A stretch of 64,000 bases of DNA, taken from contig QHSU01000068.1 of the NCBI GenBank assembly GCA_003220535.1, positions 1 to 64,000 on the forward strand. Direction: 5' to 3'. Of this stretch, positions 55,229 to 62,983 are shown piece after piece; within the stretch, counting starts at the first letter, position 1, and every line of letters begins with the position of its first letter. Source of the stretch: Candidatus Rokuibacteriota bacterium (GTDB lineage Bacteria > Methylomirabilota > Methylomirabilia > Rokubacteriales > CSP1-6). The position numbers and the translations under genes were made by a program. The notes under the pieces were generated by a model. The model searched no databases. It was not told where the DNA came from and was given only the letters and a program-made list of their open reading frames with translations.

Positions 55229-56683
55229 TCAGGCGCGTTTGGGATCGGGACGACTGTCGCGATCGAGGAAGTAGTTGATCCACGAGCTGGTGTCGCGCAG
55301 CCGGCGGTCGGGCGGTGGGACGTAGGTCTTCAGCGCGTCGAGACGGCCGGACGCCCTGGCGCGGTCATAGACCGTGACCCAGATGCACGGCTTGTCAGGG
55401 ACGACCTCGCAGCGGCCGGGGTAATTGGTCCCGCCGCACGGCCCATTGCGCAGCTGCTTGGGACACGTTTGCGGACAGACGTACTCGAGGTGGCCGAGCA
55501 CGCAGTTCCCACACGCCTGGCAACCGAAGAGGGGCTTCTTGATCGCGAGCTCCGCGCGCTCGAGGAGAGCGGCCGCGGGACGGCGGTGGTCGATCCACGC
55601 GAACACGCGCGCGAGGGCCCGACGGAGTCGTGTGTCGTGAGTGACGGAGAACACTCGCCCGAACCGGTCGAGGAGGCGCGGCAGCAGATCGGCCCATAGT
55701 CGTGGCGGCGCTGCGCGAGCCCCGCTTCTCAGTGACTCCCGGGACGTGGCGAGATAGAACCCGCCAGCGGCGCCGTAGCGGAGCTCGGCCGTAAGCGCCT
55801 CCCAGCCCGGCGCCAGCTCATCGGCCCGGCGAATGATCCACGCGAGGTGCGCCGCGTCGTGGGTGCCGCCGATGTAGGCGCCGGCGTAGCCGAGCCCCCG
55901 CAGGACCGCCACCGTGCGGGCCGCCCGCTCGAGCCGCGCCAGCCGCCCGCCGTCCTTCGCAAGGCTCTCGGCTCGCACGGCGGCGAGGAGCTCGGGCGAG
56001 ACCCAGCAGCCCGGCGGGCGGCCGGTCGCCATCCGCTCCGCCGTCTTTGGACCAAGGACGTAGACGTTGCCGAGCAGCGGGGTTCGCAGCCCTCGCTCGT
56101 CGAGGTAGCGCTTGAGCTCTTCGAACTTTCGCGCGTCCCAGCCGACCTGCGTGATGGCGACGTCGGCGCCGTCGGCGATCTTCTTCTCGAGCTTGATGTA
56201 CTGGTACACGCAGTCGGCTTCTGTGTACTTGAAGGGCGAGACCGCCACCGCGATGTGAAAGGCCATGCCGCCACGGCGTCGTTCGTCGATGAGCCGCACG
56301 AGTTGAACCGAGTCCAGATCGAACACCGGCGGCTGGTCCCCGGCGCTCGGGTAGTCGCCGGTCAGCGCGAAGACGTTTTCCAGGGACAGCGCGTGCATAT
56401 CGTCCAGGGTCTTCTCGAGCCCGCTGCGGTCCTGGCTCACGCACGTCACGTGGATGTTGGGCGTCAGCCCACGCGCGCGGGCGGCCGCGGCGACGCGCAG
56501 GGGGTCGTGCCCCATGGCGCCGCCCGCGTAGCTGGTGACGCTGCCCGCGACCACCGCCGGAATGCGGGCCAGGCCCGACGCCGCCTCGAGCAGGCGCGCC
56601 TCGCGCGTGAGCGCGGAGGCGACGAGCTCCACGACGTAGCAGAAGCGGCCCGTCGCCAGCGCCTCCCGCAGCGGGTTGCTCAT
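55229..56683 (-). CDS. Methylenetetrahydrofolate reductase fused to MTHFR C-terminal (MetV-like) Cys domain
   Basis: A 484-residue protein. Residues about 1-300 are a MetF-type TIM barrel (YVVELVASALTREARLLEAASG, FALTGDYPSAGDQPPVFDLDSVQLVRLI, GADVAITQVGWDARKFEELKRYLDERG, LLGNVYVLGPKTAERM). Residues about 400-450 hold a Cys-rich segment, CQACGNCVLGHLEYVCPQTCPKQLRNGPCGG, as in the small MetV subunit of acetogen-type MTHFR. The reaction is 5,10-methylene-THF to 5-methyl-THF, with electrons possibly delivered through the Cys domain. The ATG at 56683 overlaps the MetE-like stop (ATGA). Confidence 0.88.
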   Translation of the reverse strand: MSNPLREALATGRFCYVVELVASALTREARLLEAASGLARIPAVVAGSVTSYAGGAMGHDPLRVAAAARARGLTPNIHVTCVSQDRSGLEKTLDDMHALSLENVFALTGDYPSAGDQPPVFDLDSVQLVRLIDERRRGGMAFHIAVAVSPFKYTEADCVYQYIKLEKKIADGADVAITQVGWDARKFEELKRYLDERGLRTPLLGNVYVLGPKTAERMATGRPPGCWVSPELLAAVRAESLAKDGGRLARLERAARTVAVLRGLGYAGAYIGGTHDAAHLAWIIRRADELAPGWEALTAELRYGAAGGFYLATSRESLRSGARAAPPRLWADLLPRLLDRFGRVFSVTHDTRLRRALARVFAWIDHRRPAAALLERAELAIKKPLFGCQACGNCVLGHLEYVCPQTCPKQLRNGPCGGTNYPGRCEVVPDKPCIWVTVYDRARASGRLDALKTYVPPPDRRLRDTSSWINYFLDRDSRPDPKRA

Positions 56684-57681
56684 CCGTGGAGCTCGCGGCG
56701 CACGAGCTGCGTGCCCTCCACCATGGCGCCGAGCTTGGCGAAGGCGACCTCGCGGGGGAGGTGGAGGAGACCGCAGTCGGGATTGACCGACAGCCGCTCG
56801 GCCGGCAGGATGGCGAGCGCCTCGCGGATGCGCTCGGCCACCACGGCGGGGGTCTCGACGTCGTGGGCCTTCACGTCGACGACGCCCAGGCCCAGCGTGA
56901 ACGGTGCATCGAACTCCTTGAAGAGACGGAGATCCTCGCTGCCCCGCCGCGCGAACTCGAGGGTGATCTGGTGGATGCGGGTCTCGAGAATCGCCGGGAA
57001 GAGGTAGCGGTAGCTGCCCTCCCACGAGGGCTTGCCGTAGCGATTGCCGTAGCACACGTGCAGGCTCAGCCGCGCGTCGACCCCTTCGACGAGCGTGTTG
57101 ATGGCGCGCACGCCCCACGGCAGATCCTCGGGGAACCCGGAATAGTAGGGCTCGTCGATCTGGATCTGCTCGGCGCCGGCGCGGACCAGCTCGCGCAGCT
57201 CGAGGTTCATGATCCGGGCGATCTCGAGCGCGAAGGCTTCCTCCGTCGGGTAGTACTCGTTGCGAATGCGCTTGACCAGGGAATGGGGCCCCGTGATCGA
57301 GACCTTCGTCCCCCGGTCCGTGAAGCGGCGCAGGAAGCGGAAGTGCTCGACGAGGCCGAGCGGCGCCGTCGGCATGCGGCCACGCACCACGCTCTCGTAG
57401 AAGTCGTAGTACGACGTCTTGGAGGTGCGATCGATCTCGACGCCGGGCAGCCGCATCGCGAAGTAGTCGATCATGTTGTCGCGGCGGAGCTCGCCGTCGG
57501 AGACGACGTCGAGCCCGGCGACCTCCTGATCCTTGATCGCCGCCTTCACGGCCGCGTCGTGCATCTCGTCGAGGTCGTGGGCGGTGATACGCCGGCGGAG
57601 GAAATCGTTCTTCGCGCGCTCGAGCCAGCCGGGCATCGAGTAGCTGCCGACGACGGCGGTGAGAAGGTACCGGCCTGCCAT
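56680..57681 (-). CDS. Cobalamin-independent methionine synthase (MetE C-terminal) family methyltransferase
   Basis: A 333-residue protein with GAGGGAG before ATG 57681. It has the UROD/MetE-like barrel with zinc-thiol ligands in RLSLHVCYGN and in SVNPDCGLLHLP. The segment EQIQIDEPYYSGFPED is the conserved IDEPA-type site. It lacks the MetE N-terminal half, so it resembles the short core MetE/MtaA-like enzymes that methylate a thiol from a methyl donor other than triglutamyl-folate. Partner genes MetF-MetV and MidA-like point to one-carbon or methyl-group handling. Confidence 0.88.
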   Translation of the reverse strand: MAGRYLLTAVVGSYSMPGWLERAKNDFLRRRITAHDLDEMHDAAVKAAIKDQEVAGLDVVSDGELRRDNMIDYFAMRLPGVEIDRTSKTSYYDFYESVVRGRMPTAPLGLVEHFRFLRRFTDRGTKVSITGPHSLVKRIRNEYYPTEEAFALEIARIMNLELRELVRAGAEQIQIDEPYYSGFPEDLPWGVRAINTLVEGVDARLSLHVCYGNRYGKPSWEGSYRYLFPAILETRIHQITLEFARRGSEDLRLFKEFDAPFTLGLGVVDVKAHDVETPAVVAERIREALAILPAERLSVNPDCGLLHLPREVAFAKLGAMVEGTQLVRRELHG

Positions 57682-57689
57682 GATCTCCC

Positions 57690-59138
57690 TCACTCGCGCA
57701 GTGTTGTGTAGAGGATGGTCGTCCGCGAGCCCGGACGATACCGAAAGGGCGCAAAGTGCACGTCGTACCCCGCCCGCGCGCCGGCCACGCGGAGCAGGGC
57801 ACCGTTGACCCAGTTCACGACGGATCCGTCGAGCTTGCCCGGCCCCCGAAACCCCTGACGATACTCGTCCATCGTGGCGACGAAGATGTCCTGCACCTGG
57901 AGATAGCCGCGCGGGTGGAGCAGGGGGACGGTGTTCACGAAGCTCTCCACGGCTCCGCGCGAGATGTGGAAGCGGATGTCCGCGGGCGCCGTCCCGAGCA
58001 GCTCCTCGAGGTCGTCGCCGTGAAGCCCGGGTGGCAGCGGCACGTCGGCGAATCCCGGCAGGCGACGGAGGCGCTCCTGGAGACAAAGACCGTCCCAGAC
58101 CGTGCGCCAGAAGGCCACGCCGCGCTCGCGATCCCCGAAGAGATCGGGGCCCGTATCGAGCAGACGGGCGACGGTCGCCCGGAGCTCGGACAGACCGAGA
58201 CCGTGGGCCGCGGCCACGGCCCGCGCGGCCGGCTCCGGCAGATACGCGCGCGTCTCCACGAGGTAGAGCTGGCCGTCTCGTCGGACCAGCTCGTCCACCG
58301 GCAGGTTGTCGTAGACGTTCGTCAAGTGGACGTAGAGGATCTTGTAGCGGAGGAACGACAGCGCGCGGAGCGGGTTGAGCGCGTCAGTGGCGATCATGCT
58401 CACGACGTCGCGGTGCGCCTCCACCGCGCTCATGGCCCGATCGAGCGTGGGCAGGGAATAGTCGGCGAGAAGGAAGCGCAGCCGCGCATAGAAGCCGGTC
58501 GCGCGGGCTTCGTCGATGGCCTTGAAGCGATCGAGCCAGAGCCCCGCCCGCGTGCCGGAGCCGACGCCGATCTCGAGCGCGAAGATCTCGGGCGGCAGTT
58601 GAGCGCGCTTGTCGAGCTCGACCAGCAGCGTCCAGAAGTCGGCGACCGCATCGGCCACCGCCGCGGGATGGTTGGCGTCCGAGCGGCCGCTCGGCAGCGC
58701 CGCCTCGAAGCCGCGGCCGGCCTGACGCTCCCAGTCGGTGACACGCTGCCAGAAGAGTCGGTTGAACTGCCAGATGGAGCTTTCGCCGAGCGGTGTCCAG
58801 TCCTCGAGGATGACGCGGCCCCCGGCCTCGCGCTCGTCGGCGCCGATGGAGGCCACCGCGCCGGCGAGATCGTCGATCAGGCGCTCCGGCCGCGCCCGGC
58901 GCACGTCGACCGCGAGCTCGGCGAGCGCCATCGGCTCACCGCTCGCGTCGGTGGCGTGGCGAACCGTGACCGCCTCTCGAAAGTTCGCCTTGTACTGGAT
59001 CCAGTCGAGGTGCAGGCGAAGGCGCGGGAGCAGCTCCGGGTCGAGCCGGCCCTGGTCGAGCAACGCGAAGAGCGCCGCGACGACCCGGCTGGATCCGGCC
59101 TCGCCGGGCTTCGGTAAGAAGTTGACGTGGATGATCAC
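57690..59138 (-). CDS. MidA-like (DUF185) SAM-dependent methyltransferase-type protein
   Basis: A 482-residue soluble protein beginning MIIHVNFLPKPGEAG. The region FALEIGVGSGTRAGLWLDRF (about residues 185-204) is a SAM-binding motif I. ILYVHLTNVYDNLPVDELVRRDG resembles the N-E/D-x-x-D-x-L-P strand of MidA/NDUFAF7-type methyltransferases. It is longer than typical MidA, with an extra N-terminal 110-120 residues. It is the first gene of the operon. Its function here is unknown; family assignment is from motifs only. Confidence 0.7.
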   Translation of the reverse strand: MIIHVNFLPKPGEAGSSRVVAALFALLDQGRLDPELLPRLRLHLDWIQYKANFREAVTVRHATDASGEPMALAELAVDVRRARPERLIDDLAGAVASIGADEREAGGRVILEDWTPLGESSIWQFNRLFWQRVTDWERQAGRGFEAALPSGRSDANHPAAVADAVADFWTLLVELDKRAQLPPEIFALEIGVGSGTRAGLWLDRFKAIDEARATGFYARLRFLLADYSLPTLDRAMSAVEAHRDVVSMIATDALNPLRALSFLRYKILYVHLTNVYDNLPVDELVRRDGQLYLVETRAYLPEPAARAVAAAHGLGLSELRATVARLLDTGPDLFGDRERGVAFWRTVWDGLCLQERLRRLPGFADVPLPPGLHGDDLEELLGTAPADIRFHISRGAVESFVNTVPLLHPRGYLQVQDIFVATMDEYRQGFRGPGKLDGSVVNWVNGALLRVAGARAGYDVHFAPFRYRPGSRTTILYTTLRE

Positions 59139-59175
59139 GGGGTCCCCATAGCATGCCCGGAAAAGCTTGTCATCG

Positions 59176-59187
59176 AAAATCGATTTT
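59176..59187. promoter_or_regulatory. AAAATCGATTTT palindrome between divergent operon and GntR regulator
   Basis: A perfect 12-base palindrome in an unusually AT-rich patch, 37 bases before the MidA-like start and 71 bases before the regulator ATG. The position and symmetry suit an operator bound by the adjacent GntR dimer, controlling both directions. Confidence 0.55.
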
Positions 59188-59257
59188 TCACTTGAGGCCC
59201 TCGATCGGCGGCGCTATAGTCGCGCCGGCCGGAGCGGCAGCCGGCCGGGAGGAACGC

Positions 59258-60010
59258 ATGACCGTTCGCTCATCATCGCGCCAGGGTCTGTCGATCGGGC
59301 TGACGCACGACGGCCAGCCGGTCCGGAGCCTGACGAGCGCCGTGTTCGCGCAATTGCGCGCCGAGATCCTCTCCTGCCGCCTCAAGCCCGGCGAGAAGCT
59401 CCTGATCGCCGGGCTGGCGCGGCGCTTCGGCGTGAGCCTCAGCGCCGTCCGCGAAGCGCTGTCGCGTCTGGGGGCCGAGGGCCTGGTGAAGGCCGAGGAC
59501 CAGCGAGGCTTTCACGTGAGCCCCGTGTCCATCGACGGGCTGCGCGACCTGACACGGACGCGGATCGACATCGAGGGACTGGCCCTGCGACGGGCGATCG
59601 AGCTCGGCGACGCGCGATGGGAAGACGCGGTCCGGGCCGCCTACGCGCAGCTGGCGGAGGTAGCGCTTCCGCGCCCCGGGGATGCGGGGCCACGCTTCGA
59701 GAACTGGCGTGCCCTGCACCACCGATTCCATCTCGCGCTCGTGTCGGCGTGCGGCTCCGCCTGGCTGCTGCGCTTCCGTCAGACGCTCTACGAGCAGTCG
59801 GAGCGCTACCGGTTTCTCGCGCATCGAATGCGGCAGCGGCCCGTCGAGGCCGAGCACGCGGCGATCGTGCAAGCGGTCCTCGCCCGCGACCCCGACGCGG
59901 CGGTCAACGCGCTGGGCGACCACTTCGCGCTGACGGCCGAGATCATCGCGGAGAGTAGCTGGGGCGAGGCTCACAGGTCGACCCCCGTGTCTCGATCCGT
60001 CCGCGTGTAA
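59258..60010 (+). CDS. GntR-family (FadR/FCD type) transcriptional regulator
   Basis: A 250-residue regulator from ATG 59258, chosen for GGGAGG seven bases upstream. The winged helix is LTSAVFAQLRAEILSCRLKPGEKLLIAGLARRFGVSLSAVREALSRLGAEGLV. The helical FCD ligand domain follows, with metal-binding residues in DIEGLALR, FHLALVSACGS and ERYRFLAH...EAEHAAIVQAVLARD. It probably senses a carboxylate and controls the divergent one-carbon operon, perhaps also the TRAP transporter beyond it. Confidence 0.9.
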   Translation: MTVRSSSRQGLSIGLTHDGQPVRSLTSAVFAQLRAEILSCRLKPGEKLLIAGLARRFGVSLSAVREALSRLGAEGLVKAEDQRGFHVSPVSIDGLRDLTRTRIDIEGLALRRAIELGDARWEDAVRAAYAQLAEVALPRPGDAGPRFENWRALHHRFHLALVSACGSAWLLRFRQTLYEQSERYRFLAHRMRQRPVEAEHAAIVQAVLARDPDAAVNALGDHFALTAEIIAESSWGEAHRSTPVSRSVRV

Positions 60011-60120
60011 CGTTTCCGTCGAGGTGTACCGTGAAGAGTGGTCAGGGCTCGTGCCCCCTGTTCTCAAGAATCGTCAACCCGGAGCGTCCAAGAGCGCTCC
60101 GGACGCGTGGAGGATAAGAG

Positions 60121-60594
60121 ATGAGCAAGGGCAAGGTGAAGCCGGTTCCCGATGGGTATCATAACGCCACGCCTTACCTGATCGTCGACGGCGCAGCCAA
60201 GGCGATCGACTTCTACAAGCGGGTCTTTGGCGCCACCGAGCGAATGCGAATGCCGAGCCCCGGCGGCAAGGTGGGCCATGCCGAGATCAGCATCGGCGAT
60301 TCGATGATCATGCTGGCCGACGAGCACCCGGAAATGGGGGCGCGGGCGCCCGGGGCGTTCGGAGGCTCGGCCGTGAGCCTCATGCTCTATGTCGAGGACG
60401 TCGACGCGACGGTGAAGACTGCCGTGGGTGAGGGAGCCAAGCTCGTCCAGCCCGTCGAGGACAAGTTCTATGGCGACCGAACCGGGACCATCGAGGACCC
60501 GTTCGGGCACCGCTGGCACGTCGGGACGCACAAGGAGGACGTGGCGCCCGATGAGATGAAGCGCCGCATGGCCGCCATGACCAAGACTGGCTGA
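60121..60594 (+). CDS. VOC superfamily (PhnB/glyoxalase-like) protein
   Basis: A 157-residue protein of the PhnB-like VOC family. The paired beta-alpha-beta-beta-beta modules read TPYLIVDGAAKAIDFYKRVFGATERMRMP and SLMLYVEDVDATVKTAVGEGAKLVQPVEDKFYGDRTGTIEDPFGHRWHVGTHKEDV. Candidate metal ligands include the His of VGHAEI and the Glu of GTIEDPFG. Such proteins bind or transform small molecules; the exact activity is unknown. The 110-base gap before it is not otherwise assigned. Confidence 0.88.
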   Translation: MSKGKVKPVPDGYHNATPYLIVDGAAKAIDFYKRVFGATERMRMPSPGGKVGHAEISIGDSMIMLADEHPEMGARAPGAFGGSAVSLMLYVEDVDATVKTAVGEGAKLVQPVEDKFYGDRTGTIEDPFGHRWHVGTHKEDVAPDEMKRRMAAMTKTG

Positions 60595-60685
60595 TCGCGC
60601 CGCGCTCGTCATCGCGTGGCACGGTCCTCGATCTCCCAGGCGTGATCGAGGGCGTGCCACGCCGAGATCGTCGCCGGCCGGCGTC

Positions 60686-60964
60686 TTGCTGCTCGTCGGC
60701 GTGGCCACAGCCGCTCGCGGCACGCGCGCGCTGGTGAGAGGTCTTCGCGAGGCCAGGTCGCTCGACGTCGTTCGCGGGATCCGCGGCTGCGTCCTCGCCC
60801 TCAGCGCGGGCGCGTTCGCCGGCGGTGTGCTGCTGGCCGAAACGGGGCCCCTCGTCATCGGAGCCGTCTTCCTCGGCGAGGAGCTCTACGAGACCGGACT
60901 GCTCGCCATGATCATCCGGTCTGGCGAGCGCCGCGGGCCGAACGACGCGCGCGACTACCGGTAG
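60686..60964 (+). CDS. Small hydrophobic hypothetical protein
   Basis: A frame of 92 residues whose only available start is TTG 60686; no ATG or GTG lies upstream in frame. It contains two hydrophobic segments (about residues 34-50, RGCVLALSAGAFAGGVLL, and 54-68) and an Arg-rich tail. The frame may be a decayed membrane protein or a real small one. It overlaps the convergent alcohol dehydrogenase by ten bases. Confidence 0.45.
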   Translation: MLLVGVATAARGTRALVRGLREARSLDVVRGIRGCVLALSAGAFAGGVLLAETGPLVIGAVFLGEELYETGLLAMIIRSGERRGPNDARDYR

Positions 60965-62052
60965 ACGATGACGCTCCGCTTGACCTCGCCTTGCAGCATG
61001 AGGTCGAAGGCGTGGTTCAGCTCGCCGAGCGGAAGGCGTCGGCTGATGAGCTCGTCGAGCCGGTACTTCCCGCTCATGTAGAGATCGATCAACATCGGTA
61101 CGTCCGTCCGCTGATGCCCTCCGCCGAACGAGCTCCCGGTGAGCACGCGCTGCTGCAAGAGCAGCGACGGATCGATGGAAAGGCGCGTGCCCGCGGGCGA
61201 CACGCCGACGACCACGCAGGTGCCGCCGCGGTGGGTCGAGAGCAGCGCCTGCTCCATGGTCCGCTGAGTTCCCACGACCTCGAACGCGAAGTCCACGCCA
61301 CCCCGGCCGGAGAGCGCCTGGACGCGCGCCACGGGATCTTCCCGCGAGGCGTCCACGACGTGCGTCGCGCCGAATTCTTCGGCCCAGGCGAGCTTCTGCT
61401 TCATCACGTCCACGCCGATGATCTTCCCCGCGCCCACGAGGCGCGCCGCCTGGATCGTGTTGAGGCCGACCCCGCCGCAGCCCCAGACGGCCACGCTCGC
61501 CCCCGGCGGCACCTTGGCGCGGTTGAAGACCGGGCCCGCTCCGGCCAGGACCCCGCAGCTCACCAGACACACCACGTCGAGCGGCGCGTCCTTCCTGATG
61601 GGGATGACGCTCTCCTCGGGGAGCACCGCGTGCGTGGCGTAGCCCGAGACCTGCAGGAAGTGGTGGAGTCCCCGCCCGTCCTTCTGGAGGCGTGGCGTGC
61701 CGTCGAGCATGAACCACCGAGGCTTGTCGCGGAGCGCGCACATGGTCGGCTGGCCGCCGATGCAATACCAGCACTTGCCGCACGACGGGATGTAGCTCGA
61801 GCAGACGTGATCGCCCGGCGCGACCGTCTCGACTCCTGGGCCGACCTTCTCGACGACGCCCGCGGCCTCGTGACCGAGCACCACGGGGAGGGGATGGGGC
61901 GAGTCGCCCGTGATCACGTGCAGGTCGCTGTGGCAGACGCCGTTGGCCGCCCACCGCACCTGCACCTCGTGGGGACCGGGCTCGAGCAACTCGACCTCTT
62001 CCACCACGACCGGCTTCTTGGTGTCGTACAGAACGGCCGCCGTCACACGCAT
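60955..62052 (-). CDS. Zinc-dependent medium-chain alcohol dehydrogenase
   Basis: A 365-residue MDR-family dehydrogenase with AAGGAAGG before ATG 62052. Catalytic zinc ligands lie in NGVCHSDLHV, the GHEAAG His-Glu pair and SCGVLAG. The structural zinc lobe is CGKCWYCIGGQPTMC. The Rossmann motif VWGCGGVGLNTIQAARLVGAGKIIGVD ends in Asp, favouring NAD. It resembles class III/aryl-alcohol and NDMA-dependent dehydrogenases (SSFGGGHQRTDVP near the C-terminus). It oxidises an alcohol to an aldehyde. Confidence 0.93.
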   Translation of the reverse strand: MRVTAAVLYDTKKPVVVEEVELLEPGPHEVQVRWAANGVCHSDLHVITGDSPHPLPVVLGHEAAGVVEKVGPGVETVAPGDHVCSSYIPSCGKCWYCIGGQPTMCALRDKPRWFMLDGTPRLQKDGRGLHHFLQVSGYATHAVLPEESVIPIRKDAPLDVVCLVSCGVLAGAGPVFNRAKVPPGASVAVWGCGGVGLNTIQAARLVGAGKIIGVDVMKQKLAWAEEFGATHVVDASREDPVARVQALSGRGGVDFAFEVVGTQRTMEQALLSTHRGGTCVVVGVSPAGTRLSIDPSLLLQQRVLTGSSFGGGHQRTDVPMLIDLYMSGKYRLDELISRRLPLGELNHAFDLMLQGEVKRSVIVYR

Positions 62053-62197
62053 AGTTGACCTTCCTTTGCCTGAGGTCGTCCCGGGTAGTCTGCGCGAGCG
62101 CGCTCGTCTTCGCAAGGCCGCCTAACGTCGGGCGCGCCTATTTGCCTTGCCCGACGGGGTCGCGTACTGTTCTCAGCGCGGAGGCGTCGATGGCGAC

Positions 62198-62974
62198 ATG
62201 AACGACGAGGCGAGAAACCGCCACGACGCGGCGGGCACCAACACGGCGCCGCTTCCCGTTCTCAAGAAGTATTACGAGAGCGAGAGCGAGCGAAGGCCCT
62301 TCGTCAGCGCCCTGTTCGACAACGCCGCGGAGCACTACGACTGGGTCTGCGGGATGGGCTCGCTCGGCTCCGGAGGGTTCTATCGACGCTGGGTGCTGAC
62401 GCGGTCCGGCCTGCGAGTCGGCATGAAGTTCCTCGACGTCGCGACGGGCACGGGCATGATCGCCCGGGGCGCGACGCGGATTCTCCACGAGCCGGGGGCC
62501 GTGGTCGGGCTCGATCCGAGCGGCGGCATGTTGCGCGAAGCTCGCAAGACGCTCGCGATTCCTCTGGTGCAGGGGACCGTCGAGGAGCTGCCGTTCGCGG
62601 ACGGCCACTTCGACTTCCTGTGCATGGGCTATGCCCTGCGCCACATGGCCGACCTCGGCGTGGCGTTTCGGGAATGCCTGCGGGTCTTGAAGCCGGGAGG
62701 ACGCGTCCTGATCCTCGAGATCACGCTGCCGCGCTCGCCCCTCGGCCGGCGGTTTTTCCGTGTCTACTTCGAGAAAGTCCTACCGCTCATCACGCGGATC
62801 AGCACCAGGAGCGCCAATGCGGAGCTGCTGATGAAGTACTACTGGGACACGATCGCCCATTGCGTTCCGCCCGACATGATCCTGGGCGTGCTGAAGTCGA
62901 GCGGCTTCGTCGGCATCGAGCGCCGCGTGCGCGGCGGGCTCCTCAGCGAATACCTGGGCCTGAAGCCCGCGTAG
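62198..62974 (+). CDS. UbiE/COQ5-like methyltransferase
   Basis: About 258 residues from ATG 62198. It shows SERRPFVSALFDNAAEHYDWVCGMGSLGSG, motif I FLDVATGTGMIARGATR, GLDPSGGMLREAR, the post-motif DFLCMGYALRHM and RVLKPGGRVLILEITLPRSPLGRRFFRVYF, typical of quinone-biosynthesis methyltransferases. A GGAGG at 62180-62184 sits closer to an out-of-frame ATG (62190) that encodes only three residues and ends in ATGA over the true start. It may methylate a quinone or other aromatic. Confidence 0.88.
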   Translation: MNDEARNRHDAAGTNTAPLPVLKKYYESESERRPFVSALFDNAAEHYDWVCGMGSLGSGGFYRRWVLTRSGLRVGMKFLDVATGTGMIARGATRILHEPGAVVGLDPSGGMLREARKTLAIPLVQGTVEELPFADGHFDFLCMGYALRHMADLGVAFRECLRVLKPGGRVLILEITLPRSPLGRRFFRVYFEKVLPLITRISTRSANAELLMKYYWDTIAHCVPPDMILGVLKSSGFVGIERRVRGGLLSEYLGLKPA

Positions 62975-62983
62975 CGCCGGGAG

